Both the position numbers and the translations under genes were made by a program. Below the pieces are notes generated by a model. The model was not told where the DNA came from and did no database searches. It saw nothing but the letters and a program-made list of their open reading frames with translations. From Nitrosopumilaceae archaeon (GTDB taxonomy: Archaea; Thermoproteota; Nitrososphaeria; Nitrososphaerales; Nitrosopumilaceae), in NCBI GenBank assembly GCA_005798405.1, contig SYJQ01000028.1, positions 1 to 64,000 on the forward strand: a stretch of DNA of 64,000 nucleotides, written 5' to 3'. Shown here in pieces: positions 53,486-63,600 of this stretch (the first letter of the stretch is position 1; every line of letters begins with the position of its first letter).

Positions 53486-54496
53486 ATGAAGATTGCAGTT
53501 TGCGGAATTGGAGTGGCTGGGAGTTATTTAATTTCTAGACTAAAAGATTCTCATGAAGTAGTAGGGTTTGAACGAATGCCAGAAGAGAAGCATGATTCTA
53601 TTTGTGCATGGGGAACTACCAAATCAAAGATGACAGAGTTGTGCAAAAAATCAGGAGTGGATTTTAACAATTATGTCATTCATGACGGAAAAAACATGCA
53701 CATTGAGATGAACAATAATGAGAAATTTGACATAAAATTACACGGATTATGTACATATAACAAAATACAATTGATTAAAGATTTTGTTAAAGGATGCAAG
53801 ATAAATTATGGAATATCACCAAAACTAGAAGAGTTAGAAAAAGAATTTGACTTGATAGTAGATTGCACTGGATTTCATAGAGTCTACCTTCCAAAATTAA
53901 AAGAAGATTTCTTTTTACCGACTTATGAATACAAGGTAGAATACAAAGACAAGGTCCCATATGATGATTTTTTGGTAAAACCTTTTGATAAAATGACTGG
54001 TTATTTTTGGTATTTTCCATTAGGAGGCAAGTTTGCACATATCGGTGCAGGGGACTATAAGAAAAATCATATAAAGGCTACGGATGAATTTTTAGAAAAA
54101 TATGGTGGTACAATAGTAAAAACAGTTGGAAGACCAATTAGATTAGCAACTCCCAATATGTGCAAACCGTTTTTCAAAGGAAAAGTGGTTGGAGTAGGAG
54201 AATCAATTGGAACCGTGTATCCATTATTGGGAGAAGGGATCATTCCAAGTATGGAATGTGTCGACATTTTTGTAAAGAATTTAGGAGATAATAATGCGTA
54301 TGAGAAAGAAGTTTTAGAGCATTTCAAGATTTATGGTAAAGTATTCAACTTTGTTAGAAACAAGATGAAAAACAAATTTAGTTTGATAAAACAAATTGCA
54401 GAATTATTATCAATTTTCAGATACATGAAAAAGAACGAGGCCAGATTTGGAATGGAAATTCATATGAGAGATCTGATGAAAGTGGCCAAGGCCTAA
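53486..54496 (+). CDS. Geranylgeranyl reductase-like FAD-dependent oxidoreductase
   Basis: 336 residues. FAD-binding Rossmann motif AVCGIGVAGSYLISRL (G7-x-G9-x2-G12), a central DLIVDCTGFHRVYLPKL strand, YFWYFPLGGKFAHIGAGDY and the GVGESIGTVYPLLGEGIIPSMEC motif that marks geranylgeranyl reductase-like (p-hydroxybenzoate hydroxylase fold) proteins. It may saturate isoprenoid chains of archaeal lipids or quinones; several paralogues usually exist, so the substrate is open. The 3' end overlaps the convergent YkgJ-type gene by four bases. Confidence 0.85.
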   Translation: MKIAVCGIGVAGSYLISRLKDSHEVVGFERMPEEKHDSICAWGTTKSKMTELCKKSGVDFNNYVIHDGKNMHIEMNNNEKFDIKLHGLCTYNKIQLIKDFVKGCKINYGISPKLEELEKEFDLIVDCTGFHRVYLPKLKEDFFLPTYEYKVEYKDKVPYDDFLVKPFDKMTGYFWYFPLGGKFAHIGAGDYKKNHIKATDEFLEKYGGTIVKTVGRPIRLATPNMCKPFFKGKVVGVGESIGTVYPLLGEGIIPSMECVDIFVKNLGDNNAYEKEVLEHFKIYGKVFNFVRNKMKNKFSLIKQIAELLSIFRYMKKNEARFGMEIHMRDLMKVAKA

Positions 54497-55197
54497 CTAA
54501 AACTCACAGAGCCAAAATTTTCCCTCATTGTTCTGCTTGATGACATGTTGTAATCATAAATTATTTTAGAATAATCTTTTAGTTCTTGCCTCATCAAAGT
54601 TAAATCATCAGAGAGATAAAACCCCGGACAGTCGCCTGTAAACTGGTATGTCGCATGCACTCGTGCTGTGCCTTTTTCATTTTCAAGCCAAGTAGAAAAT
54701 GGATATAGATAACAAACACCTGGACGGTCTGGATGCATGCTGCACCCACCCTTTTCATCTAAGAATCGACATGAAATATGAGTTCCGTCGTCTTGTTCAG
54801 TCTCATCATTTTTTCTTTTAAGATTAATTGTAGTTATCGTTGTGATTTGACCAGATGGAGCAATGTCTTTCCAGGTAGTAGTGATAGTTTCATTTTTTAT
54901 AAAATTAGATGGTCTTTGGTATTTCAATCCTTTTCCGATAGTGATTAGATCATCAGAAGTGAGAGGCAGTCTACCTTGTCTGTCACAGCAATTATGGCAA
55001 TCAGGCCAAAAACATTTCCATAAAATATATTTCTTTTCAGATACAATGTAAGGAATATGAAAAATTACATCTTTGACTTTGAATGGGTAATCAGAAACAT
55101 CGGTGACTTTACCCAGCATGAATTCTCGTAAAATAGGATCAATGTCCCAATTTTTTTGTAACAGACTAAGGGATTCTTCAATTTCTTTTTGAGACAA
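54493..55197 (-). CDS. YkgJ-family cysteine cluster protein
   Basis: 234 residues. Cysteines cluster in CFWPDCHNCCDRQGRLPLT (about residues 63-81) and in CRFLDEKGGCSMHPDRPGVC (about 143-162), the CxxC...CxxH-P-RPxxCxxYPF pattern of the YkgJ/Fe-S or zinc cluster family (UPF0153). Such proteins are often thought to bind an iron-sulfur cluster; the function is not established. No signal peptide. Divergent from the 111-residue gene. Confidence 0.8.
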   Translation of the reverse strand: MSQKEIEESLSLLQKNWDIDPILREFMLGKVTDVSDYPFKVKDVIFHIPYIVSEKKYILWKCFWPDCHNCCDRQGRLPLTSDDLITIGKGLKYQRPSNFIKNETITTTWKDIAPSGQITTITTINLKRKNDETEQDDGTHISCRFLDEKGGCSMHPDRPGVCYLYPFSTWLENEKGTARVHATYQFTGDCPGFYLSDDLTLMRQELKDYSKIIYDYNMSSSRTMRENFGSVSFS

Positions 55198-55223
55198 CTA
55201 TTAAGTTATAACATCTTTTGCAG

Positions 55224-55553
55224 ATGTTATTAATGTTGAGTGAAAAAGGTAAGTATGCATCAGCTACAGATAACAGAAGATTTGTTTGGGCTGAAATTGT
55301 GTGGCCTTTGATTTTAGAAATTAATGATGTAGCGTTTTCACTAAAACAATATCAAAAAAAACGTGACCAAGTATGTGAAAAAAAGAACGTGAAAATGGCA
55401 ATCACATCACGTGGATTAGTATCATTGATGCAAAAAGGAATCTTGCTAAAAGAAGAGAACACCTACTCAATTCATTTCAGATTAATTCCATATATGAGAT
55501 TAAAAGCAAATTGTGATTATGCAACAGCTATTCATGAAGTCAAGTTCAAGTGA
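55224..55553 (+). CDS. Conserved hypothetical protein, ~109 aa, possible winged helix
   Basis: Soluble basic protein. The helical segment AEIVWPLILEINDVAFSLKQ is followed by KMAITSRGLVSLMQKGILLKEENTYSIHFRLIP, which could be a recognition helix and wing of a winged-helix fold. Start uncertain: ATG at 55224 or 55233. A TTATAAC box centred at about 55207 is 26 nt before 55233, favouring the latter if transcripts are leaderless. Sits just upstream of the tRNA-Gln gene. No family recognised. Confidence 0.55.
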   Translation: MLLMLSEKGKYASATDNRRFVWAEIVWPLILEINDVAFSLKQYQKKRDQVCEKKNVKMAITSRGLVSLMQKGILLKEENTYSIHFRLIPYMRLKANCDYATAIHEVKFK

Positions 55554-55598
55554 TTTCAGCAAATGATTATATTCTAAAACATTAGAATTTGATTTGGT

Positions 55599-55707
55599 AG
55601 CCCGATAGTCTAGCGGTCAAATAAAAAAAATTTTAGATCAAGGATTCTGCCCTCTGGATCTCAAGAGTGGATAGGCGGAGACGGCAGTTCGAATCTGCCT
55701 CGGGCTA
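55599..55707 (+). tRNA. tRNA-Gln(CTG) with two introns (D-loop and anticodon loop)
   Basis: The mature tRNA is 73 nt. The acceptor is AGCCCGA/TCGGGCT with discriminator A (CCA not encoded). The D stem is GTCT/GGAT, the anticodon stem CTGCC/GGCGG, the variable loop AGAC and the T arm GGCAG-TTCGAAT-CTGCC. Two insertions must be removed. One is a 21-base AT-rich intron in the D loop (55621-55641, or the equivalent shifted along the flanking TCAA direct repeat). The other is a 15-base intron at the canonical 37/38 site (55658-55672). The loop CTCTGGA gives anticodon CTG (55654-55656). The AGCCCG acceptor start is typical of archaeal glutamine tRNAs. Confidence 0.88.
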
Positions 55708-55719
55708 CTGGAAAAATTA

Positions 55720-56319
55720 CTATCTAGATGCTTGTGCTATTCTTTCTAATTCGTGTTTTTTCTTTACAGATGGGGCATTTGGATCATTAGAAGCTGCTAA
55801 AATAAGCTGCTCTGCCATATGCTCCTCAATTGGTTTTGGATTAGAATAAGTTGCATCTCTTATGGAATCTGCAATAAATTTCAATGCCATGTCAACTCTT
55901 CGGATTGGAGCAACATCCACAGATACATGGTATACAGTGCCACCATACACAATTCTTGTTGTGTCTTCATTTGGTGCAGAAAACTCAATTGCTCTAACTA
56001 GAACCTCAACTGGGTTTTTACCAGTCTTTAATGCAATAATATCAAATGCCACTTTTACTGTATTGAGTACTTTGGTTTTTTTACCAGTCATTCTTCCGGT
56101 GTTTTTTGCATATTTTTTACCAAAGTGCATAACTTTGTTGCATAATCTTTCAACAATGTTCACATCAGCTTTGTTGAATCTTTTTAGTGCTGAACGGCCA
56201 AAGGTGTATGGTAAAATTTGCTTTCTTAATGAAATTGCTGTCTTTAATCCAGGATCTTTGATTTCAATATCAGACATGTCCCATTTTCTAAATAATAGTA
56301 GATTCTTTGTTTCTGCCAA
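55720..56319 (-). CDS. rps7: 30S ribosomal protein S7 (uS7)
   Basis: 199 residues, archaeal length, with YTFGRSALKRFNKADVNIVERL, KVAFDIIALKTGKNPVEVLVRAIE and KKHELERIAQASR at the C-terminus. Binds the 3' major domain of 16S rRNA and contacts E-site tRNA. Last gene of the L30e-NusA-S12-S7 run, two bases after rps12; its stop is close to the convergent tRNA-Gln. Confidence 0.96.
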   Translation of the reverse strand: MAETKNLLLFRKWDMSDIEIKDPGLKTAISLRKQILPYTFGRSALKRFNKADVNIVERLCNKVMHFGKKYAKNTGRMTGKKTKVLNTVKVAFDIIALKTGKNPVEVLVRAIEFSAPNEDTTRIVYGGTVYHVSVDVAPIRRVDMALKFIADSIRDATYSNPKPIEEHMAEQLILAASNDPNAPSVKKKHELERIAQASR

Positions 56320-56321
56320 TT

Positions 56322-56759
56322 CTATCTCCTTGGTTTTTCTTTCTTTCCGGTTACTAGCTCATTAAGTGATGTGCCATTTACTTTGAAAACTTTGAATCTA
56401 ACTCCAGGAATATCTCCCATTGCACCGCCTTGTGTTGCACCCATTCCTTGAATATGTACCTCGTCGTGTTCATCGATAAAATTCATTGCGCCGTCTCGTG
56501 GCAAGAATGCTGTAACAGTTTTACCATTTTTAATTAATTGAACCCTAACACATTTTCTAACTGCAGAGTTTGGTTGTTTTGCTGCAATGCCTACTTTTTC
56601 TAAGACGATTCCCCTTCCTTGAGGTGCGCCACCAAGAGGATCAGCTTTTTTATCAATTCCAAGTTTTCTTCTCTTGTAAGTTGAGATTGCCCATCGTTGT
56701 CTCTTTCTTTTTGCAACTAAAACTCTACCAGCAAATAGGCCTAGTGGTGACTTTGTCAT
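56322..56759 (-). CDS. rps12: 30S ribosomal protein S12 (uS12)
   Basis: 145 residues with [20 protein letters not shown] and the decoding-centre segment around [16 protein letters not shown], diagnostic for S12 (S23 in eukaryotes). Three bases after the NusA-like gene and two before rps7, the conserved archaeal nusA-rps12-rps7 order. Confidence 0.97.
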   Translation of the reverse strand: MTKSPLGLFAGRVLVAKRKRQRWAISTYKRRKLGIDKKADPLGGAPQGRGIVLEKVGIAAKQPNSAVRKCVRVQLIKNGKTVTAFLPRDGAMNFIDEHDEVHIQGMGATQGGAMGDIPGVRFKVFKVNGTSLNELVTGKKEKPRR

Positions 56760-56762
56760 ATT

Positions 56763-57227
56763 TTACATCTCCAATGTTGCTTTTTCAGGACTATTAATCA
56801 GAACACTCGTAATATCAAAATATCGTTTTGCAAGTAATCTTGCTTTCTCAGCATTTCTGCCTTCTCTTCCTACAACAATTCCTTTCTTTCTTGGATCTAC
56901 CATGACTATTGCCTGTTTAGAACCATCTGCACGTGTATTTATTTTTACTTCAGAAACCAGTTTAGAGTTGAGCAAATTTGTCAAAAATTTAGCAGGATCC
57001 TCATCAAATTCAACTAGTTCAACATTTTTCTTTACAATGTTTTGTAATGATTTGATATGAATTCCACCTTTTCCAATAGCTAATCCCATTTTACCAGTAT
57101 TTACTACAAAAATTACACGATCTTGTTTTTCATCTTCAACACAATCACGAGCAGTTGCACCTGTAACATTTTGAAAGAGAGACATCATACGCATTTGATC
57201 AGTTGTAAGTTTAATTGATTGTGTCAT
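56763..57227 (-). CDS. nusA: NusA-like KH-domain RNA-binding protein
   Basis: 154 residues made of two KH domains (about 25-85 with GKMGLAIGKGGIHIKSLQNIV and about 90-145 with RKKGIVVGREGRNAEKARLLAKRYFD). It lacks the S1 and polymerase-binding domains of bacterial NusA. An AAAAGGAA ribosome-binding site precedes the ATG. It is thought to bind RNA during transcription of rRNA/ribosomal operons; the archaeal role is not well established. Confidence 0.92.
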   Translation of the reverse strand: MTQSIKLTTDQMRMMSLFQNVTGATARDCVEDEKQDRVIFVVNTGKMGLAIGKGGIHIKSLQNIVKKNVELVEFDEDPAKFLTNLLNSKLVSEVKINTRADGSKQAIVMVDPRKKGIVVGREGRNAEKARLLAKRYFDITSVLINSPEKATLEM

Positions 57228-57291
57228 CAGAATTCCTTTTTATCTCCAAGCAAAATGGGACTCATTTAAACTTTCATTTGATGTAACGTGG

Positions 57292-57615
57292 TTACTCATT
57301 TTTTTCCTCAGTTTCTGTATCCTTAAGAATTGATTTGATGTTTGCATCACTCAGAGATGTAAAGGAGATTGTTGAAATTCTGAATTGTAAGCCGCATAGT
57401 CTACCTAATGCAACAGAAGTTCCTTGAAAGTTAACTAATGGTATCTTTTCTTTTTTTGCATCTGATTCAATTTTTGCAAACATTTCTTTTTTTACAGATT
57501 GAGACAATACAATTAGCTTGGAGTTTTTCATGGAGTTCAATACTTGCTTTGTACCCATTGTAATTTTATCTTCCTTAAGGGCATCCTTCAATATTTTTTC
57601 TAGTATCTTACTCAT
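57292..57615 (-). CDS. rpl30e: 50S ribosomal protein L30e
   Basis: 107 residues of the L7Ae/L30e fold: LKEDKITMGTKQVLNSMKNSKLIVLSQS at the start (T-x-x-G-x-x-x-V-x-x-x-I/M) and VNFQGTSVALGRLCGLQF, which favours L30e over L7Ae. It conventionally lies between the RNA polymerase A subunits and nusA. Here two secreted-protein genes and an Lsm gene lie between rpoA and rpl30e. A CTATAAAG box about 36 nt upstream suggests its own promoter. Confidence 0.9.
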   Translation of the reverse strand: MSKILEKILKDALKEDKITMGTKQVLNSMKNSKLIVLSQSVKKEMFAKIESDAKKEKIPLVNFQGTSVALGRLCGLQFRISTISFTSLSDANIKSILKDTETEEKNE

Positions 57616-57696
57616 GTGTTATCCTTATTGTCGATCGTCTTTACAGGGCTTTATAGGTTTATTGAAATTTTACCTATAAAAAAAGTCAAAATATAC

Positions 57697-59145
57697 TTAA
57701 TTTTTAAAACCAAAGATAGAGCCTAGTGATGAAAATGCCAAAGCTATCTCTTCAAAAATATTAGATGGTTTTTTTGTTTGAGGTTTTGAATTGTTTTCAA
57801 TTTCAAATACTTTTTCAGATGGAATTTCTTCAGATGAGGGCGTGGAATCTAAAGTCACTAGTTTGTTTTCTTGAGGTAATTCAGATAAAACAGATTTGAG
57901 GTTTTTTCTTGCAGTAGTATAATCAGGGTTTTTTTGAAGAGCATCATTGTAAAGCAAAATAGATTCATTGTATTTGCCCATATTTGCAAGTGCATTTGCC
58001 TTGTTGTTAATTGCAGGAATAAAATCAGGATTAATTTCAAGGACTTGATCATAATAAAAAATAGATTCTGAAATGTAACCAAGTTTGCCAAGAGCAGAAC
58101 CTTTGTTTGTGATAATCTCGATATTGTTTGGGTCATTCATTAACGAATTATCAAAAAAAATCAAAGATTGATCAAATTTACAAAGTCGATATAATGCAGG
58201 ACCCATTCCGTCATAGTAAGAAATAGTATCAACAAGTTTACTCTGATCACATTCTAAATTAATTTGATTTAGTAGTTTACCTAGTTCTAGATCTTCAACA
58301 GAGAGATTATCATATTTTTTGATTTTGGTGTCTGTTGATTTTTTATTTTGTTCAGCTGTGGTTTCAGTGGATTTAACATTGGAGTTATCTGTAGATGTAT
58401 TTTTTGATTTATCGTCGTTTTGAATTATGGGTTTGTTTTCAAATTCTTTTTCAGTATCATGTTCTTTGTAAAAATTAAAATTAGTTATTTTTTCAGTATC
58501 TCCATAATGTGCTTTTATTGAATAAGTTCCACTAGTTTTAAAATTAATGCCGGACTTTACAAGAAAATTTGCAGAAAATTTTAAGTCAGAATCAATTTGT
58601 CCAAAATAAAATCCAGTTGGAGTTCCAGATGGATCATAAACACCGATTAACACATTTGGTGAATCAATGCTAGAAACAACACCGGTGATTATTATAAAAT
58701 CATTGTCATAGTATTGATTCTTGTTAGTAATTAGGGAAATAATTTCAGGTGTTATTGATTCGGTGGTAATTATTTCTGACTCTGAATTATTTCCAGAGAT
58801 AGAAAAAAATTCAGTCTGAGTTATTTTACCATAATTGAGTTTTATGGTGTATTCTCCAGATTTATCATAAAATGGAGAATCCAATGAAATTATTTTTGAG
58901 AAAGTTCCATTAGAATCAATTATCACATTATTTGCAGATAAAATTTTTCCTTCAGGATCATAAAGAGTTAGTGCAATAACAGGCATCTTAAAATCCAAAA
59001 GATGCCCAGATATAACCATTGTATCACCAGTGCGATATTCCGTTTTATCGAATTCTAACAAGAACGAGTCTGCAAAACTTTGGGGTGTAATAATTGAAAA
59101 TAATGCAATTACAGACAACAAGAGTCCAATTTTGTATCCAAACAC
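57697..59145 (-). CDS. Secreted protein with two Ig-like domains and TPR repeats
   Basis: 482 residues. Signal peptide (IGLLLSVIALFSIITPQSFA, likely cleaved after about residue 25). Ig-like domain 1 (about 28-118; FDKTEYRTGDTMVISGHLLD) and domain 2 (about 135-225; YDNDFIIITGVVSSID) follow. Next come a Ser/Thr/Lys/Asp linker (about 226-285), then at least three TPR units (about 300-415; FDQSLIFFDNSLMNDPNN, SIFYYDQVLEINPDFIPAINNKANALANMGKYNESILLYNDAL). The C-terminus is mildly hydrophobic (FEEIALAFSSLGSIFGF). Probably surface-attached and protein-binding. Lies between rpl30e and the next secreted protein on the same strand. Confidence 0.8.
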   Translation of the reverse strand: MFGYKIGLLLSVIALFSIITPQSFADSFLLEFDKTEYRTGDTMVISGHLLDFKMPVIALTLYDPEGKILSANNVIIDSNGTFSKIISLDSPFYDKSGEYTIKLNYGKITQTEFFSISGNNSESEIITTESITPEIISLITNKNQYYDNDFIIITGVVSSIDSPNVLIGVYDPSGTPTGFYFGQIDSDLKFSANFLVKSGINFKTSGTYSIKAHYGDTEKITNFNFYKEHDTEKEFENKPIIQNDDKSKNTSTDNSNVKSTETTAEQNKKSTDTKIKKYDNLSVEDLELGKLLNQINLECDQSKLVDTISYYDGMGPALYRLCKFDQSLIFFDNSLMNDPNNIEIITNKGSALGKLGYISESIFYYDQVLEINPDFIPAINNKANALANMGKYNESILLYNDALQKNPDYTTARKNLKSVLSELPQENKLVTLDSTPSSEEIPSEKVFEIENNSKPQTKKPSNIFEEIALAFSSLGSIFGFKN

Positions 59146-59199
59146 ACGGCTAAAATCGTAATTTTGTATTTATTAGTTATGTAGAAATTATATTTTTAT

Positions 59200-60381
59200 T
59201 CATTTAACAGAAATTGACGTCAATAAAGATGGAGATAATGGAGCTGTATTAATTAGTGAATTCCAAGTAAAAGTTTCAACAGTATAGATTCCAGTTTTTT
59301 TAGGAATCCACGATTGAGAAACATCTAAATTTTGATTTCCAGATATTTCACCTTGTATCCATGAAACAGCTACAACAAAACCATTCTCATCTTTGACTTG
59401 AAAGAGATAAACAAATTTCTGTTTAAAATTCTGTTCGTTTGATATTTTTCCAACAATTTGTATCTGATCATTAATTGAAAATGATGTCAATGGATTACCA
59501 AAAGTATCAGATAAGACAATTGGCAAACTTTTTAGTCTTTGTAATGTAGGAATTGAAGAATCTACATTTGCAAGTGTTGTGACTTGAAGATTATCAGAAG
59601 TGGTATAAGGTTTAGGAAGTGTATAATCATCATATTTTGAAAAAATTGTGTCACCGGGCATTGCATACAGACGATTTCCACTTGAGGATTGATTTTGTGA
59701 AAAAGAAATGGTTGCAACAAATATGCCAGAGCTTTCAGATGTTTCAATAGCATCAACTTCAATGCCAGACATATCAGATGTGGAAGATATTTGAATTAAC
59801 ACATGATCCAAAGATTCGGGATTAAGATTAAGATCCGGATCAATTACACGAATTAACGCAGTTTTATCATAAAGATAATTCTCTTCAGAAAATTGAATTT
59901 TTCCAATATTCCACTGGATTGGAGCAGATTCGGTCAATACAACACCATCTGCAAATTCAAATGAGATGGTTATTGCAGAGTCTCTATCTACTTCTAAAAA
60001 TCCACTTGTTGGTCCATTTCCAGTGGTTCTAGGAGTTGTATCTGAATCGCCATCACCATCAACATCATGAGAAAATCCTGTAAGGATTATTTCAGCAGTA
60101 AAGATTCCAGAATTGACATCAGTTTCTGTAAATCTATATGGACCAAGTGAGTGCTCCCTTGTTGAAATTTCAATAGGATGATCTTCGGTATCACCTATTG
60201 AATCAATCAAATGTCTATCGCTATTCCAGCTAGGTGCAAGAATAGTCATTCTAACTTTGTCTGTCCATGAGTATACTGGTTTGTCGGTAAAAATCGGAGA
60301 GTATGGATTATCATAGTCAGGAGTTGCTTCAGCAAATACAGGAGTAAAAAACGTTAAAAAAATTAAAGCAAGTATCAACAT
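59200..60381 (-). CDS. Secreted surface-type protein with Ig-like repeats
   Basis: 393 residues. Signal peptide (LILALIFLTFFTPVFA, cleavage after about 17). Two long beta domains (about 20-160 and 165-275) each contain a metal- or turn-like DxDxD segment (DVDGDGDSD; DPDLNLNPES) and end in SGIFTAEIIL or SGIFVATISF. A third Ig-like domain (about 290-393) closes the protein. The D-P-D-x-N and SGIF(V/T)A pattern is like the repeats of S-layer and large exoproteins in Nitrosopumilus-type archaea (from memory). No C-terminal anchor. Probably associated with the cell envelope. Confidence 0.75.
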   Translation of the reverse strand: MLILALIFLTFFTPVFAEATPDYDNPYSPIFTDKPVYSWTDKVRMTILAPSWNSDRHLIDSIGDTEDHPIEISTREHSLGPYRFTETDVNSGIFTAEIILTGFSHDVDGDGDSDTTPRTTGNGPTSGFLEVDRDSAITISFEFADGVVLTESAPIQWNIGKIQFSEENYLYDKTALIRVIDPDLNLNPESLDHVLIQISSTSDMSGIEVDAIETSESSGIFVATISFSQNQSSSGNRLYAMPGDTIFSKYDDYTLPKPYTTSDNLQVTTLANVDSSIPTLQRLKSLPIVLSDTFGNPLTSFSINDQIQIVGKISNEQNFKQKFVYLFQVKDENGFVVAVSWIQGEISGNQNLDVSQSWIPKKTGIYTVETFTWNSLINTAPLSPSLLTSISVK

Positions 60382-60432
60382 AATTACAAATTATCAGAGT
60401 TTGAATTTAATGTTTGAGAATGAATAGTATTT

Positions 60433-60663
60433 TTATGATTCCTCATCAGGTAAAGAAACTGCCAAAATATTATCACCACGCAAAAGGATTGTTCCAAGTT
60501 TTGTAGTCACATTATCTGAAATATCTTCAGCATCATCTAATGTCAGATTCATATGAATATCAAAGTCTTGGAGATTCCCTCGAACAGTCTTGTTGTTTCT
60601 TAATCGTAACAAGATAACCTTGTTTTTATTGTTGTTCATTAAAGTAGAAATTTCGTCGCCCAT
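60433..60663 (-). CDS. Sm-like archaeal protein (Lsm)
   Basis: 76 residues with the two Sm motifs: Sm1 VILLRLRNNKTVRGNLQDFDIHMN and Sm2 GTILLRGDNILAVSL (the LRGDN/I signature). It forms heptameric rings that bind U-rich single-stranded RNA. It follows rpoA by about 30 bases, so it is probably read from the polymerase message; RNA-binding Lsm proteins act in RNA decay and tRNA processing in archaea. Confidence 0.93.
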   Translation of the reverse strand: MGDEISTLMNNNKNKVILLRLRNNKTVRGNLQDFDIHMNLTLDDAEDISDNVTTKLGTILLRGDNILAVSLPDEES

Positions 60664-60693
60664 CTATATCACATTATAATTTTTTATTAATCC

Positions 60694-63600
60694 TCATTTC
60701 TTCTTACTTACTTGCATGTAAAGGTCTACGGTTCCACTTCCAATTGGAATCATGCTTCCAACAATAACGTTTTCAGTAATACCTTTGAGTTGTTCAACTT
60801 CACCAGCCAATGCAGCATGTGCAATAGTTGGAACAGTAATTTCAAATGCTGCTCTTGCAAGAACGCTGTCTTTAGTTCCAGCAATTCCATGTCTACCAAT
60901 TTGTTGCATGTATCCTCTGGAGCACATTAAATCAGATACTAACATGATATACCTATTATCAACTTCTAGCCCTTGATCTTCAAGGGTACTATTTAGCTCA
61001 TTAATCAATGCGTTTCTTGATGCCTCAATTCCTAATGTACCTGCAATTTCAAAGACATTATTTGTTCTAACATTTTTCTTGTCAATACCTGAAACTTCAA
61101 GTACTTTAGCTATGTTTGAACCAGTCGTTTGAATTATCCATTCATCATCTTTTTGGACTAGTGTTACACGTTCAATATCTGGAACTCCCTTAACTGTAGT
61201 ATTGAGTACTTTGTTTCTAATTGCAATTACAGTTGGAGCATCAGACTCTTCAACTAATTTCAAAGTGATTAAATCACCTGTTGTTTCAATTTTGAATTTT
61301 TTGTTTGACTGTAACGCTGACTCTACTTCACTAACTGTACATCCTCTTTCTTTGAGTCTGTTTGCACTTAGGATTAATTTTATTTGAGAAGTATAATCAG
61401 TTTCACTGTCAGAGATTAATGCACTTACTTTGGTTTGCAAAATATTTCTTGCAACATCGATAGCTTTTTCTCTAGATTTTTTTGATTCGTTGTCAAGATA
61501 AATATCCATAGTTGGAGTGACCGGTTTTTTTCTTGCATCAACAAGTTCGATTAATCTTGGAAGACCCAAGGTTACGTTTCTTTCTGCAATTCCTGCAAAG
61601 TGGAATGTTCTCAATGTCATTTGAGTACCAGGTTCGCCAATTGATTGTGCAGTGATAATGCCTACTGCTTGACCAGGTTCAACTTTGGCTTTGTTGTATA
61701 ACGATAATCCTTTCTTACAAACAATTTCTGCACCTTCTTTACTTAATTTGGAATCAAGTAATCCATCGGATACAAGTTGTTTTAATCGTGGGTTGAATGT
61801 CTTTGTATATTTTTTGGATAACTCTAAAATCTCTTCTCTTGTTGCTTTCTTGCCAGAATCAATAATTGTCTGGGATTCAATTAATCTGTTAACATTAAAT
61901 GCCTCACCATGATCACTTTTTGCTACATCTATTCCATCTTCACCATAAAGGAATTGAATGATATGACCGTGTGGGTCTCTAACTGTTCCATCATATTCTA
62001 ATCTAATATGCTCTAATGCATTGATCAATCTACGCTGCATGTATCCACTTTGTTGGGTTCTGACTGCAGTGTCTACTAGTCCTTCTCTTCCACCCATTGC
62101 ATGGAAAAAGAATTCAAGTGCAGACAAACCTTCCCTATAATTGGATTTTACAAATCCATGTGCGTCAGGATTATTGTCATGTTCTTGATAATGAGGTAAT
62201 GCACGATTATTGTAACCATCATGGAGTCTATTTCCACGTCTGGATTGCTGTCCTAATGCTCCTGCCATTTGACCAATGTTTAGTGATGAGCCTCTTGCAC
62301 CAGTTGTAGCCATAATTCTTCCAGCATTACTTTGAGAAAGGGATTGATCTGCAGTCATTCCAGCTTTATCTCTTGCTTTTCCTAGTTCATTGACAATGTA
62401 TGCCTCTAATGCTTCTTCAGGTCTCATTCCTCTAGTTAGTTTTAGAGTTCCTTTTTCATATTGAGAAGTAAGATCAGCAATGACACCATATGTGTCTTGA
62501 ATATCATCTAGGATCTGTTGTTTTTCTTTTTCTGGTACTTCAAGATCAGCATAACCATAACTGAAACCATAATGAGTGATGTATTGTTTTACCATAATCA
62601 GAATAGAGTTTAAGAAATTCTTTGCTTTTGTATTTCCGTAATCTTTTGCAATTCTATGCAATACACTTTCTGGTTCTTCAGCACCTATAGACGATTTATC
62701 AATTACGCCGCTGATCAATTCACCGTTTTTAATTACAACATCTTTTTGAGCTCCTTTAGTTCCTTTTGACCACTTTGATGTAATTACATAGTTGAAATCT
62801 TTTGGCAAGAATAATGAAAATAGTTGTTTACCAGTATATGCTGGGCCATCTTTAGTTTTTGTTGCAGGTTTTGGAAGTTTATCAGTAAATCCACCAAGCA
62901 TTGCATAATTGTAAAATTCTTGTGGAGTTAGGACAGTATCATCTTTTGTTAAAAGATATGCTCCTGTAACAAAGTCTCTTAGTGCTCCAATTATTGGACC
63001 TCCGTATCTTGGAGAGATTAATTGATCTTGAACTCTCATCAATAGAATTGCTTCTGCTCTTGCCTCTTCGCTTTGAGGTACGTGAAGATTCATTTCATCA
63101 CCATCAAAGTCTGCGTTATACGGAGGACATACAGATGGATGCAATCTGAAAGTCTTTCCTGGAAGTACTCTAACATAATGAGCCATAATAGACATTTGGT
63201 GAAGAGATGGTTGTCTGTTGAACATGACAATATCACCATTAGCAAGATGTCGTTCTACAAGATATCCAATTTCTAATGTTTCAGCTATTGTAGAACGGTC
63301 TTCAACAAAATCCAATCTAATTTTAACACCATCAGGTCTAACTATGTAATTAACTCCAGGGAATTTATTTGGACCATTAATTACAAGTTTTCTCATTCTT
63401 TCAATATTCCATTCAGTAACAATTTCAGGAATTGTGAGTTTCATTGCAACCTGTTCTGGAACTCCAACTTCAGACAAGTCCAAGTTAGGATCAGGAGAAA
63501 TTACAGTTCTACTTGAAAAATCAACTCTTTTTCCAGATAATGATCCTCTGAATCTTCCTTCTTTTCCTTTGAGTCTTTGTGTTAATGTCTTTAGTGGACG

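Noticed and set aside
60712-60976. Antisense cysteine/asparagine-rich open frames opposite rpoA
   Set aside because: Composition is that of a shadow of a conserved gene; rpoA motifs continue through the same bases.
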